This document shows positions 55,001 to 63,409 of a DNA stretch of 64,000 nucleotides, one piece after another. Within the stretch, counting starts at the first letter, position 1. Every line of letters begins with the position of its first letter. The translations under genes and the position numbers were made by a program. The notes beneath the pieces are model-generated. The model made no database searches, had not been told where the DNA came from, and saw only the letters and a program-made list of their open reading frames with translations. The stretch comes from Haliclona indistincta (taxonomy: Eukaryota; Porifera; Demospongiae; Haplosclerida; Chalinidae), in the NCBI GenBank assembly GCA_964017065.1, contig OZ024783.1:18203752-18267751 (forward strand), given 5' to 3'.

Positions 55001-56933
55001 AACCTGTTGTATGCATAGCTAAGCGCTCGCACATGCGATCTTTTTTCCCCCGACAATTGTCAGCGCTCTCATTCTCGGCGTAATACATTAGTACGTGAAT
55101 TTCGAGCATTTTCAAAATTTCTTACAAGTTTTACCAATTTGTAACAAAACATGCGGCTTAGTTCGATCCGGATTGTTGCTCACAGCTATTAACAGACTTG
55201 CCTGATGCTTGTTTTAGCTCTGGTAGACGTGCGCATATTTTTCCTCCAGAGGCAAAATTAATTTTGGTGACTTTTGTCGGGGGTCCCAGTTGCTAAAATC
55301 TACGACACCAGGCCAGTTTTTTACATTGCTGGTCTACCCACCCACCCACTGTGTCATATTACGTCATAATGTGTCATAATACGTCATGTAATTATATTCA
55401 TTAATAATAATAATTATTATAAATTTGAATTCATCATTATTGGATGACCACGCCCTTTCACGAACGGTTGGCAAATTTCAAAGGGCAAAGCTTCAGGTCG
55501 GCCTAGCTCCTGACTTTAACAATATTGCACCTTAACAAAATTACTCTTGGTGAGATCAAATGCAAATGAGTTTCCATCGTCCATAAAAAACTAGACTCCG
55601 CCGCATGCTGGCAAACCAAACTTCTCTTCTTATCACCATTGCTTACTTGTATAATTATTGATTATTACCAGATTTTACATGTCAGTACTATTATTATGAG
55701 ATTATTATACTGTTTGTATACTGATAATGACTAATTTTCATAATTTTTGGTTACAGACATGTTGGTAAGAAGTATAGTTAGCTGGTAGTTAACTGTAAAG
55801 CAGTTAAAATACCTTTAAAGCTCTTAAAGTGTAATTTAATTGTCATGACTAAATTTGACACAAAGTGACCAATTTTGAAAATTTGCCTCTGACCCACCCA
55901 CCCACTTATGGGCCTCGTGTCAGAAACTATTCTTTGTGGGACCCCCTGACTTTTGTGCTGATAATTAGAAATTTCAAAATTCGGTATTCATTGATACTAG
56001 CTTTATTGTAGCTATTCTTCCTCAGCGGTTCAGCACAGTCTTTCTAGTCAACTTAATGTGCTTTCTAGATGCGTAGATTACTGTTAAAATGTTCTGGTGT
56101 GCAAAATATGAAAAAAAGTGCTCATGTCCAAAAACTGTATTACATTTCTGGCAATGTCAACACAGCTCAGTAAATACCAGCTCAGATCATGCAGTCTGTT
56201 CTCACTCAGGCTCACCACACACTCCATTTATAGCCTGATCGATGCTGAGACAAAGTCAACTAGTTTGTTGTGAATCATGCTCTTCTTTGTCAGGTGTAAC
56301 AACAATGTAGGGTAGGGCTAGCTCACATGTACAGTACATGTAGTCAATGATGGACACACTAACATACATACAGAACCAAATGCTCAACCACTGACTGTGT
56401 GTGGTAGTAGATACTGATGTGTGGATCTGTTACTAGCATCATGTGACCACTAACAATACTCACATTGAGACCAGGATGACAATAGTTGACATGAGCTCCT
56501 CTTGTAAGGAGCTCACTCACTCTACTGACATTACCTTCCCAGCAAGCACGATATAGTTCCCTATTCTGTGAGTAGAGCACAACATAATGTAAGCAGTATC
56601 AGACAATGGTTGCTACAGTCTCCTTCAACTACTGATCACATGATCAAACTCATTAATATTCATGAGATACAGTATCCTCAGTGTAGGGCACGCTAGGCGG
56701 CGGCTACTATGTCGTGTACACAGTGAGCGGCTCCTTGTGGACTGCACTACGGTAGCTAGCCTTCTGAACCGGACTGAGCCACCCGCCCCGCCCCAGGAGT
56801 ACCGGGCTGGGCTCAACTTGACCAGCTCTCAGTCGCTCGCTCGTACCACAGCTTATTGCGGGACAGTGCTAGTAGAATACAGTATTCTCTCTCTTACCAA
56901 CTGGTTCTGCTGTCGCTCGCTGAGAGAACTCAT
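30739..56933 (-). CDS. Ankyrin-Roc-COR-Death domain protein, gene 1 (ten-exon model)
   Basis: Exons on the minus strand: 56933-56898, 56565-56464, 49266-49171, 48596-48498, 47991-47919, 47749-47702, 37299-37052, 32947-31219, 31138-31100, 31046-30739. Every junction is GT-AG, phases agree at each join, and the total is 2778 nt (925 codons plus stop). Exons 2-5 are one ankyrin repeat each; exon 7 has the Roc P-loop GPPATGKTS; exon 8 has DSGGQ (G3), a GTFADR G4-like site and COR; exon 10 is a Death domain. The architecture is that of DAPK1 without its kinase, so a cytosolic GTPase scaffold for apoptosis or immune signalling is likely. The least certain link is the 10.4-kb intron between exons 6 and 7. 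Confidence 0.72.
31219..32947 (-). CDS. Gene 1 exon 8, Roc G3-G5 and COR domain
   Basis: 576 codons. After a Pro-rich linker the exon has LLLMSDSGGQPNY (G3), AVIGTFADRMHEC (G4-like), FPVNAI (G5 position), then the COR landmarks LRWFGFYLSL, FFHNLNLILHYQ and IHDLVSLLIGVSF. The C-terminal end carries a Cys-rich stretch (FPCSCNRESRHILCTG), matched in gene 2 by FLCSCRNDPAGHYCT, which may be a small zinc site. Donor CAG/GTATGC, phase 1. Confidence 0.85.
33191..34015. repeat. Foldback element, 190-210-bp arms
   Basis: Arms 33191-33400 and 33823-34015 are reverse complements, sharing CATACATTTCGAGCGTTTTT and complement, and bounded by AATAGACCTTTTC and its complement. It lies in the 4.1-kb intron of gene 1 and is non-coding. 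Confidence 0.85.
34421..35006. repeat. Foldback element, about 90-bp arms
   Basis: Ends carry CAAGAGTAT repeats and an arm containing CCAATTGCCACTGTAGAAAC with its reverse complement at 34940-34975. The interior of about 400 bp shows no gene. Intronic. Confidence 0.8.
35441..36160. mobile_element. 720-bp near-perfect palindrome flanked by TTAA
   Basis: Arms of about 345 bp are reverse complements around a spacer of about 30 bases near 35800. The ends are GGGGACGGTTAACAG and its complement, and both are flanked by TTAA (35437-35440 and 36161-36164), which fits a piggyBac- or Kolobok-type target duplication. The 107-codon frame appearing on both strands is the palindrome read twice, not a gene. 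Confidence 0.8.
36165..37040. other. Intron sequence, no gene seen
   Basis: Remainder of the 4.1-kb intron of gene 1. I see no coding domain or strong repeat here. Confidence 0.5.
37052..37299 (-). CDS. Gene 1 exon 7, Roc P-loop
   Basis: Starts after acceptor CTGCAG in phase 1 and encodes YNVTVEISNVTTQGPPATGK and TSVIDLAMG, the nucleotide-binding G1 site (GxxxxGKT). It ends at LDM with donor GTTTGT. The paralogous exon at 61153 has GSPGSGKTSVVNL at the same place but runs on without an intron. Confidence 0.85.
37324..37910. repeat. 52-bp minisatellite, about 11 units
   Basis: Head-to-tail 52-bp units (GTAGCTACTTATCATGTGAC core) with very few substitutions. The array ends about 25 bases from the acceptor of the P-loop exon. 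In minus-strand (transcript) reading each unit has TGATAAG and CACATG, which match GATA and E-box core motifs. An array at the equivalent place in gene 2 (61192-61725) has the same unit. Confidence 0.95.
38345..38840. repeat. GA-rich low-complexity tract
   Basis: Almost pure purine (GAGAGGGAGG-type) on the plus strand, hence polypyrimidine in the gene 1 transcript. Long frames in it (Arg/Glu/Gly only) are compositional. Confidence 0.95.
38842..39397. mobile_element. Insertion in the GA tract with GTCGAC-rich inverted ends
   Basis: Ends of about 45 bp (CCCGTTTCGTCGACTCCCG leftmost, reverse complement rightmost, each with repeated GTCGAC) bound a 555-bp element. The interior has three CCTAAAC-type repeats and two copies of a 40-bp unit containing GGGCCTTCGGCCC. 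The paralogous GA tract at 62180-63385 lacks it. No protein seen. Confidence 0.75.
39398..40172. repeat. GA-rich low-complexity tract, second half
   Basis: Continuation of the purine tract on the far side of the 38842-39397 insertion. Confidence 0.95.
40196..40486. repeat. 57-bp satellite, part left of the gypsy insertion
   Basis: About five units, some shortened (loss of the TGTT step or of AAGC). The array is broken at CATGT by the LTR element and resumes at 44886. Confidence 0.93.
40487..40692 (+). repeat. 5' LTR
   Basis: 206 bp, identical by eye to the 3' LTR. It contains a TATTTAA promoter-like box at about 40574. Confidence 0.92.
40707..41290 (+). CDS. gag: Gypsy gag, N-terminal and capsid part
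   Basis: Starts at ATG 40707, 14 bases after the 5' LTR, with MALHGAVGEFDPTKEYWLTY. The capsid-like part (FTELVDLLSGHYNPKK, RVRNPNESVSKYVSELKKLA) is typical of Ty3/gypsy gag. The nucleocapsid zinc knuckles (CYRCGGAHSSSSC and CRYCGKKGHIARIC at about 41303-41400) are not in this frame but in the next (-1) frame, which runs on into pol. The frame change is somewhere in 41230-41300. Confidence 0.85.
41301..44140 (+). CDS. pol: Gypsy pol: zinc knuckles, protease, RT, RNase H, integrase
   Basis: One open frame carries two CCHC knuckles, the aspartic protease site VDTGAALSV at about 41627, reverse transcriptase with the catalytic YLDD box at about 42478, RNase H (LLLSCDASPYGVGAVLS and SDHKPL), an integrase HHCC zinc finger (HNTHPGM to HCQECQ), and integrase core residues in HADFAGPF, LVTDNGSAF and NGLVERAVQ. 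The frame is lost at 44140 near the integrase C-terminal end and resumes one frame over. All catalytic residues I can check are present. Confidence 0.92.
44141..44682 (+). CDS. pol: Gypsy integrase C-terminal part, shifted frame
   Basis: Continues the integrase after a one-base frame change: TSPAELLMSRRPRSLLD, then the chromatin-binding SH3-like end (RGHITRCLGPLSYL, RRHVDHIQPH) and a Pro/Thr/Ser-rich tail. The stop codon TGA is the first three bases of the 3' LTR. With LTRs that look identical, the frame change is recent or an assembly error. Confidence 0.85.
44680..44885 (+). repeat. 3' LTR
   Basis: 206 bp, same sequence as 40487-40692, followed by the target duplication CATGT. Confidence 0.92.
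44886..47176. repeat. 57-bp satellite, main array, about 40 units
   Basis: Unit core AGGTCAGTATACAAGCATGG. Most units are exactly 57 bases, with some shorter by a few bases and a few shared single-base variants (GTAGCC for GTAGAC, TACGAC for TATGAC) that recur in blocks, so the array grew by duplication of multi-unit segments. Because 57 is 19 codons, long frames stay open on both strands. None looks like a protein gene. Confidence 0.97.
47177..47701. other. Intron sequence, nothing recognised
   Basis: Between the satellite and exon 6 of gene 1. No repeat or coding signal that I can support. Confidence 0.5.
47919..47991 (-). CDS. Gene 1 exon 5, ankyrin cap repeat
   Basis: 73 nt, NGKTPLDTARGQNHQDIVDL then LERV, ending phase 1 at donor GTCAGT. 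It looks like the C-terminal capping repeat. Exon 6 (47749-47702) adds a Ser/Pro/Thr-rich linker (STQPSSESGAPPTTPG) and keeps phase 1, which the P-loop exon requires. Confidence 0.8.
48498..48596 (-). CDS. Gene 1 exon 4, ankyrin repeat 3
   Basis: 33 codons, SGNTALHWSAHRGHTAVAEQ then LIAAGAATDTTDR, a textbook ankyrin repeat, phase 0 to 0, with acceptor CTATAG and donor GTGAGT. Confidence 0.88.
49171..49266 (-). CDS. Gene 1 exon 3, ankyrin repeat 2
   Basis: 32 codons, RTPLIASSMDGHSQVVRLLL then SQPEIDINARDW, phase 0 to phase 0, with acceptor ATACAG and donor GTATGT. Confidence 0.85.
49313..49463. repeat. Palindromic MITE
   Basis: Arms containing GGGCATTAACCGACATTAAT and complement, GC-rich centre. 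In the 7.2-kb intron of gene 1. Confidence 0.8.
49863..53075 (+). pseudogene. P-element-like transposase catalytic part, about 11 exons, one frameshift
   Basis: Small introns (about 30-90 bases, GT-AG) separate exons near 49863-50167, 50227-50990, 51054-51086, 51160-51359, 51417-51465, then five more, to 52787-53075. In order the exons give WSAITVRMALAVFTRSPAAYDAL and LPSRRTLKDYI, GVLVIDEVK (first catalytic Asp), CAVVCDGASSN (second Asp), CPSHQLKNMV, RIPKLKESHI, and GSGIETLFGQLK (catalytic Glu), the order of P/THAP9-type transposases. I see no THAP zinc finger at the N-terminus. One frame change near 50845 (between VRSVNK and SKAIEELC) breaks exon 2, so the copy is dead unless that is an assembly error. 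Confidence 0.75.
53092..54348 (-). CDS. P-like transposon second gene, probable detached C-terminal domain
   Basis: An intact single exon of 418 residues. The first 70 are strongly basic (KRKRQRKQAADKTVKRRK), probably nuclear localisation and DNA contact. The second half has LYRLSGWALKCCVENC, LDRGGLTFIHSSLLSWLQKV and MLLTKYYNARSNEFLRNI. In other P-like transposases the pattern I-x-G-Y/W, a Cys pair, DRGGL plus a helix, and a final R-x-x-x-F/Y-L segment follows the catalytic core in the same polypeptide. Here it is a separate gene on the other strand. I infer that the two proteins act together. No known name. Confidence 0.65.
   Translation of the reverse strand: METPADKSKPKRKRQRKQAADKTVKRRKTEEGEDSKHRAVGRASVKRKYTKKKKQGKPAAGRETTYKPRNLNKEERIKVQTNINREEVILYVYKAVPECLVPDLFPQRLILWEAIQGTIELKKILLTAIEKFLLLLEGNSKGKDKYANLYISWLDYICTFTCRQKQTLASLASLSLLKVNEQISFDTQKTVIAAILHAVQDGIQKQIANKIEHLSTEGDSAVASVELPADDTALYRLSGWALKCCVENCEKDYEKKKMPHTQEQLKLLLALKLPNEQKTSLPRGVQYLDRGGLTFIHSSLLSWLQKVEASIKVYLNQDGFAKYGENIFEVTKKTVLKDATLELQFTKAVKELHAPCHEKTVQEVHVMLLTKYYNARSNEFLRNITKLTCIKRNKGVDVNVGLRDKLKCYAADKHTSDK
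54539..55277. other. Intron sequence, nothing firm
   Basis: A short open stretch at 54703-54900 (EQREDMLQLAHDRGNDNMVL) has protein-like composition but no family I recognise. Otherwise unremarkable. Confidence 0.4.
55278..55948. mobile_element. hAT-like MITE with 8-bp target duplication
   Basis: Ends CGGGGGTCCCA and (inward from the right) CAGGGGGTCCCA, followed on both sides by a diverged GACAC-AGGCC segment. ACTTTTGT flanks both ends (55270-55277 and 55949-55956). CA-G-rich ends and an 8-bp duplication are hallmarks of hAT elements. The 671-bp interior has no transposase. Confidence 0.75.
55957..56463. other. Intron sequence, nothing recognised
   Basis: Between the hAT-like MITE and exon 2 of gene 1. 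No feature I can support. Confidence 0.5.
56464..56565 (-). CDS. Gene 1 exon 2, ankyrin repeat 1
   Basis: 34 codons, NRELYRACWEGNVSRVSELL then TRGAHVNYCHPG, a clear ankyrin repeat, with acceptor CTCACAG and donor GTGAGT. It is followed by a 7.2-kb intron that holds the P-like transposon and the hAT-like MITE. Confidence 0.8.
56898..56933 (-). CDS. Gene 1 exon 1, start codon
   Basis: Encodes MSSLSERQQNQL followed by a strong donor GTAAGAG, phase 0. It joins in frame to exon 2. Too short to be found by length alone; accepted because start, donor and phase all fit. Confidence 0.6.
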
Positions 56934-57171
56934 GGCACTAGTGAGACTGTACTCAAATCACTCAAATCAGATCACTGCATCGAGAGAAGGGGGCGTGTAT
57001 CATGAATATCAGTACTGTTATTAAAATTAATTAATTTGAAAATTTTAAAGCAATTTTTGTACATAAATTCGGTTCACAAAAATTGGGTTTATATTTGTTT
57101 GTTCTGACTGATTGGATTAGTGGATTAATATTATTAATCCACTAATGACAAATACAATTAATACTAGCAGG
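56934..57171. promoter_or_regulatory. Probable 5' flank of gene 1
   Basis: Short AT-rich stretch between the inferred start codon (56933, minus strand) and the ABC transporter fragment. Any promoter of gene 1 should be here, since the unrelated pseudogene begins at 57172. No TATA box can be assigned with confidence. Confidence 0.35.
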
Positions 57172-57604
57172 CTATCTGTCTCTATGGTCCAATACTGTAC
57201 TACTGGTCGCTCCATGATGATGTGGTAGAGATGTGTGTTGTTTGGACCATAGTTCAGTATATAGTGAGTGAGGGTTTGATAACAAGTGATAGTGTGATCC
57301 TCTCTCAATGATCCTGCCATCTTGACCCAGTACTAGTATCTCATCAGCATCCACTATACTGGACAGACGATGAGCAATGAAGATTGAAGTGCGGTCATGA
57401 GCTGTGATCTGACGCATTGCACTCAATATATGCTACAGCACAACAGAGATAACATATCAGATTAATACTCACTCATCATAAGTTACTTCCTCCCTCACCT
57501 GTTCAGTGATGGAGTCCAGTGATGATGTATAGCTTCATCATACACTAGTATTGGTGCATTCTTCAACACTGCTCTGGCTATGGCTACTCACTGCTTCTCA
57601 CCTC
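57172..57604 (-). pseudogene. Half-ABC transporter (ABCB7/Atm1-like), last two exons, damaged
   Basis: Exon 57604-57499 encodes the ABC signature and Walker B region: GGEKQ, then a TGA where Arg is expected, then VAIARAVLKNAPILVYDEA. A two-base insertion then throws the D-loop out of frame. Exon 57432-57172 is intact, [20 protein letters not shown] (switch His) then [15 protein letters not shown]. The sequence is closest in pattern to mitochondrial iron-sulphur exporter ABCB7/Atm1. The upstream exons, Walker A and all membrane segments are absent. With a nonsense codon and a frameshift it is a duplicated gene fragment, not a gene. Confidence 0.85.
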
Positions 57605-58532
57605 CTGCAAGAGAGGGATAACAAGGAGTGAGAGAGAGAATTATTCTGATATGTTGTGTGTGTGTGCATGATAGACTATGCTTAATATCATGATGGACAT
57701 TATATACCTCTAACCTGCTACTGATCTCTCTTCTCTGAGTTTGTCTGTTAATAATTATTTTTTTGTGAAAATAAAAATGTCTCAGTAATGCATCGTGTGG
57801 GATGGATAAACACTAGCCTAGTTAATATACAATATTATCGAATTTCCTCGAATAGCTATATAGATGGAATAGAGGCTTGCCACTTTAGAGGCTGAAACAA
57901 ATTAATATAAGTCCTAAAATATCCATGTAGTCTAGCTAGGAGGAGCATTAATTGGTGAGCATGGAGGTCTAGCTAGCAACTTTAAAAACCTGCAGTTTGA
58001 ATCCTACGATAAGTCGATATTTTCTTATTTCACTTCAAGAGAGAACTAAATAGATGCCAGGGCTTTTATTCGAGTAAACCACTGTTATTACACTTCATGA
58101 ATTATTATCAACAGCACTCTTGCCGTAAGTGTTGTCTTTTTAGTCAAATTTCAATTGCAGGATCAAAAACAGTGTACATGTAGACAAAAAATGCACATTT
58201 CGATGTACGTTGTGATGTCTCTCTCTCTTGATGGTGGACAGGTTCAGTCTCATCCTCTGAAGCTACCATATAATGTGAGCTGCATGCTTGCTATTATAAT
58301 AAACTAAATGTAACTTTCAACTAAATTAATTTTTACTGTCAATTCAGTTACCGAAATAAAAAAATAATGCAGTCATGTTTAAAATGATGATTAGTGAGTT
58401 GTCATGACAACATTATGATAACTGAATGTTATATAGGTAGTGGTAGTGATCATGATGTGAGTGGACAGCATTGTGATCCTGCAGTATAGGAACAACACAC
58501 ATGACTCACAACGATGCAGTCACAACTCACCA

Positions 58533-61153
58533 TCAGTTAGTGCTGATCCTGTTAGCCAGCTCATGCTCTCTCATCCTCTGCAGTGCAGCTCTCAACATAC
58601 TCCATGAAGGGTTAGTGACATTGTCTTGCTGTTGCAGCCATGCTGAGATCATGTCCATTCTGCATTCATCTGGTTTGCCTCGTCGATAGGTCTCAATATC
58701 GGTTAGTGTTGGTTGATACAATAGTCCCAGGGTCAGACCAAGCTTCTTCCAGTCACTGACACTATCCACAACCTCTAACACATCTACTAGATCTCCAGTA
58801 CCTGTACAGTATTATAATAATAACATAGACACACTCTCCATCATGTGGTGTAACTCACTGAGTGTTCTAGAGTGGTCACCACTAACACCAGCAGCAGCTG
58901 TGGCTTTCCTTAGCTTAGATGAGCCTACATAAAGTAACATGTTTGAAACAGATATCAGACTATATCAACAGATAGCTATGATCACCTTCTTCAGTTGACT
59001 GGTGCTGTCGTTGTTCAGCCACACCTACTCTCCTCAGATCATCTACACATAAGACACATCATCAATACATGTAGCCATGACTCATTGTACTGTCAACATG
59101 AGCAGCTGGGTCACTAGCTAACCTGTTGACTGGTGCTGTATCCAATACTGTTGTTGTTGGTTGAGGGGGTGTGGCTGTTTGGTTCTATCACACACAACTA
59201 TGTTAGAGTGTGGGTTGTATGTGCAGTAATGACCAGCTGGATCATTGCGACAGGAACACAGAAACACGTCCTCTTTGATCAGGATGTCTGCTACGAAATG
59301 AAGCTTCTCCTCGACCTCACTGAGAGCTGCCATTATCCTGGAGCGGATGATGGAGCATTGTCCTGGTAAGAGCTCGGCACCGCTGTAGTTGATCTCAATC
59401 TGGTGATCCCTTTCGATCAGGTAAACATGGCCGCCAGCAGTGTAGCAGAGGCACATGATGTCACGATACTGGGGACTAGAGGTGTCTGCTTCGAATGCTG
59501 TCGAGTTCAGAAGACAAACAGCTAGAGTGGGCACATAACCCTTTGGAATAGGGACGGATACTTTGATGGCTTTACGACGCATTTTCAGCCAGAAACTCCA
59601 TGAGTTATTCCACTCCTTGTCAGTTGTTGCATAAGGTAGAGCACACGGGAGGAAGTAGCTGATCTGACCATCTCTCACAATACGAGCGACCACTGAAAGG
59701 TGCTCTAGCAGATCAAGAAACACGTCAGCAGTAAACAATGCTGAAAACGGGAAAGACGAATCTAAAATATCTCGCGAGAATATACCGTAATCTCTCAGCT
59801 TCCTTTGGGCATCGGTTGGTAGATTAGGCTTGAAAATCTCATCGAGCATGTGCTTATCGATAAACGATACTCCAATAAGATGAGAGACCAGTTCAAGAAC
59901 AGGATTCACATCCACAAACACAAGATGGTCCAACTTCTTGGTTGGGTAATGCATGATCAGATTGAGCTCATGAAAGAACTTTAGAGCTAGTCGAGTTTCC
60001 CGTTCAGACATCTTGAGACATCTCCCAGCGGCTAGGACTGCACTGAGTGGGAGAATGGACACGCTCTTCTTCTCAGCCTCATCCAGCAAGTGCAGGAGCA
60101 GACCAAACCATCGTAACTTGATTTTGGTTTTGATTGTGGTGCCAGGAGTGGTTGTAATCTTCTCCTGTAGTCTCAAGGCTGCCTTCTCACGCTCTTCAGG
60201 ATCACTGGTGACTGCATTGACAGCCAATATCACGTCCTCTCCCTCGTCAATCCGCTCTGACTCACAATCCTTCAGTCGATCACGAAGGATGCGGTTCTTG
60301 TCGGCAATTGTCTCGTCTCGGCATTCCTTAGCTTTGTCCTTGAAGGTGCCGACAATCATGAACTTTGCTTGTCTTGGTTCATCCTCTGTGTTGGGTGTGG
60401 CCGTGAGTTGAACTGATGACACATTCTTGGCAAGACACTCCACCAGCTGTAGGTTGGTCAGTTGAATAGCTGTGCTGCACATGCTGATTGGCTTCCCGTT
60501 GATAAAGAAATCGAATTTTGGTTTCTGGTCCAACCTCTCGTTCAGTTTGATCGTCAGCAGGTAGAGAGAGTTGTTGCGTAGAAACAGACGAGCAGCATCC
60601 ATGAAATTGGGTTGACCACCGGAGTCTATTGTCAAGACAAGATGAGCCGTCAGGAAGTCAGGAGATGAACCACTAGAGAATATTTCCTCCAGAAGCTTTG
60701 AAAACACCATGATGTCTTCCTCAGCTGGTTCAGAATGCTGCTCTGTTGCTGCAGGATGCTGCTGCGCCTTCTTGCTCTGGATCCACCTCATGAGCCGTCT
60801 CCACCAGTGCTTCTCTTGTTGGAAATCACGAACAATAGCTTCACAAGCTCTAGTGAGTCTACTTCTCATTGCCTTCTCTATTTCGTGTCTCATTGCCTGA
60901 TTGATCATGTCAAGAAATGCCTTTGTTTCTAGTTTGTGTAATTTGGTTCCACGAGCGTGCATTGCACCATGAGCTATAGCACGGACTGGCTTCTCTACAC
61001 AGCCGGTACTGTTGCGTACTGTGGGAGCTGGTTCACCAACGGACAGGTTCACTACTGACGTCTTGCCACTCCCTGGTGACCCATTGACCACAAGGTTAGT
61101 GATGGTCACAGTGACGCTTTGATCCAACGCCTCGTGAGCAGCAACAGCTGATT
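58533..61153 (-). CDS. Roc-COR-Death domain protein, gene 2 (5' part outside window)
   Basis: Exons 61153-59123, 59042-58986, 58924-58859 and 58801-58533, all GT-AG, entering in phase 1 and totalling 808 codons including the stop. The first exon holds the P-loop (GSPGSGKTSVVNL), a charged helical linker, LTIDSGGQPN (G3), IVGTFKDKAKEC (G4-like), LAVNAV (G5 position), COR (LRWFGLLLHLLDEA, FFHELNLIMHYP) and a Cys-rich end. The last is a Death domain (VSDWKKLGLTLGLLY, MISAWLQQQ). Gene 1 splits the first exon with the 4.1-kb intron. A hydrophobic start read upstream of 61153 is intron sequence. Ankyrin exons should lie beyond 64000. Confidence 0.85.
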
Positions 61154-61191
61154 CTGATGAAACAAAACACAAAATGAGAAGGATCAGAGTA

Positions 61192-61725
61192 GCTATGATC
61201 AAAACACAGCTACTGTAGCTACTTATCATGTGACCACAGTTTCTACAGTATCACAACACAGCTAGTGTAGCTACTTATCATGTGACCACAGTATCTACAG
61301 TATCACAACACAGCTAGTGTAGCTACTTATCATGTGACCACAGTATCTACAATATCACAACACAGCTAGTGCAGCTACTTATCATGTGACCACAGTATCT
61401 ACAATATCACAACACAGCTAGAGTAGCTACTTATCATGTGACCACAGTATCTACAATATCACAACACAGCTAGTGTAGCTACTTATCATGTGACCACAGT
61501 ATCTACAATATCACAACACAGCTAGTGTAGCTACTTATCATGTGACCACAGTATCTACAGTATCACAACACAGCTAGTGTAGCTACTTATCATGTGACCA
61601 CAGTATCTACAATATCACAACACAGCTAGTGTAGCTACTTATCATGTGACCACAGTATCTACAATATCACAACACAGCTAGTGTAGCTACTTATCATGTG
61701 ACCACAGTATCTACAATATCACAAC
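61192..61725. repeat. 52-bp minisatellite, about 10 units
   Basis: Same unit and same position (about 40 bases before the P-loop exon acceptor) as 37324-37910. The units are nearly uniform in both arrays, so they either homogenise or duplicated recently. Confidence 0.95.
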
Positions 61726-62165
61726 ATGTATTATGTAGACACACTTACAAGAACATGTAAAAATCACTTGCACAAGTACAAACAAAATGTAAAATGGATC
61801 ATGATCTGTACTTCACAAGACCTGAAGCAGCCAGAGTAAGCAATGAAGAGAGAACTGATACTATCATTACCCGGGACAGGTAGGCGTCAGAGGGTTAAGG
61901 GTGCTCTGTCACCGCCCACACAAATTATCAATGGTGGTTGCTAAGGACTAAAGCTCAGCTAAAGCAATGTTATGATAAAGAGACAAATATCAGATGAAAG
62001 GCAATCACTACAGCAGTCCTACAAGCCAGTTTAAACACTTCAGCTGTATCACCAGCGATCGTGTAGTTACAATGCTCAAGGCTGAAACACCTTCCAGGAC
62101 TTTGTCATGCAAAACCACTACTAGCCATACGCACGTATCTTAACAAGGGCAATGCAGTAACAGAG
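61726..62165. other. Unique stretch shared with 37911-38345
   Basis: Intronic sequence conserved between the two gene copies. A short minus-strand frame starting MASSGFARQSPGK in copy 1 is broken here by TGA, so I do not call a gene. Confidence 0.6.
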
Positions 62166-62179
62166 AGCTTTTACAAATG

Positions 62180-62552
62180 CTGAGGGAGGGAGGGGGAGAG
62201 AGAGGGATCGAGGGAGAAAGGGAGGGGAGGGTGGAGAGAGAGGAAGAGAGAGACAGAGAGAGGGAGGGGAAAGGGAGGGAGAGAGGGAGGGAGGAAGAGG
62301 AGAAGGATGAATAGAGGGAAGGAGAGAGAGAGATAGGGAGAGGAGAGTGAAGGAGAGAAAGAGGGAAGGAGGGGAGCGGGAGCGAGGGGTGAGGTAGGGA
62401 GAGAGGTAGGGAGAGAGGGGAGAGGAAGGGAGAGAGAGAGATGGAGGGAGAGAGAAAGAAAAAGGGATGGAGAGAGGGAAGGAGGGAGAGAGATAGGGAG
62501 GAGAGAGATAGGGAGGAGAGAGAAAGGGAGAGTGAGGGAGAGAGATAGGGAG

Positions 62553-62607
<55 letters not shown>

Positions 62608-63385
62608 AGGGGAGAGGGAGGGAGAGAGCTAGATAGGGAGCGGAGAGGGAAGGAGAGAGATAGGGAGGGGAGAGGGAGGGAGAGAGCTAGATAGGGAGCG
62701 GAGAGGGAAGGAGAGAGATAGGGAGGGGAGAGGGAGGGAGGGAGATAGGGAGGGGAGAGGGAAGGAGAGAGAGAGGGAGAGAAGAAGAAAGGGAGGGAGG
62801 GAGGGGAGAGAGAGGAAGAGAGGAGAAAAGGAGAGAGGGAGAGAGAGGAGAAGGATGAAGAGAGGCAGAGATAGGGAGGGAAGAGTGAAGGAGAGAGGGA
62901 GGGAATTAAGGAGGGAGGGGAGAGGGAGGGAGAGAGAAAAAGAGGGATGGAGAGAGGGAGGAAGGGAGAGAGATAGGGAGGGGAGAGGGAAGGAGAGAGG
63001 GAGGGGAGAGGAAGGGAGAGAGAGAGGGAGAGAGGGAGGAGAGAGGGAGGGAGAGAGAGAGGGGGGAGAGGGAGGGAGGGGAGAGGAAGAAGAGAGGGAG
63101 ATAGGGAGAGAAAGGGAAGGAGAGAGAGGGAGGAAGGACAGAGGGAGAGAGAGGGAGGAAGGACAGAGGGAGAGAGAGGGAGGAAGGACAGAGGGAGAGA
63201 GAGGGAGGAAGGACAGAGGGAGAGAGAGGGAGGAAGGACAGAGGGAGAGAGAGGGAGGAAGGACAGAGGGAGAGAGAGGGAGGAAGGACAGAGGGAGAGA
63301 GAGAGAGAGAGAGGGAGGGGAGAGGGAAGGAGAGAGAGAGGGAGGGAGCGAGAGAGAGAGAGAGAAAGGCAGAGAGGGAGAGAGG
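62180..63385. repeat. GA-rich tract with embedded 25-bp repeat
   Basis: Purine-rich low complexity over 1.2 kb. At 63131-63305 it contains seven near-identical 25-bp units (AGGAAGGACAGAGGGAGAGA core). Apparent Arg/Glu/Gly proteins are compositional. Confidence 0.95.
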
Positions 63386-63409
63386 GCTATGGTGTCAATT
63401 CAAAACCAC

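Noticed and set aside
61154..61229. Signal peptide or membrane anchor (MISSYSSCVLIIATLILLIL) at the start of gene 2
   Set aside because: A good acceptor (CATCAG) lies at 61154, the phase matches gene 1, and the hydrophobic stretch is intron sequence.
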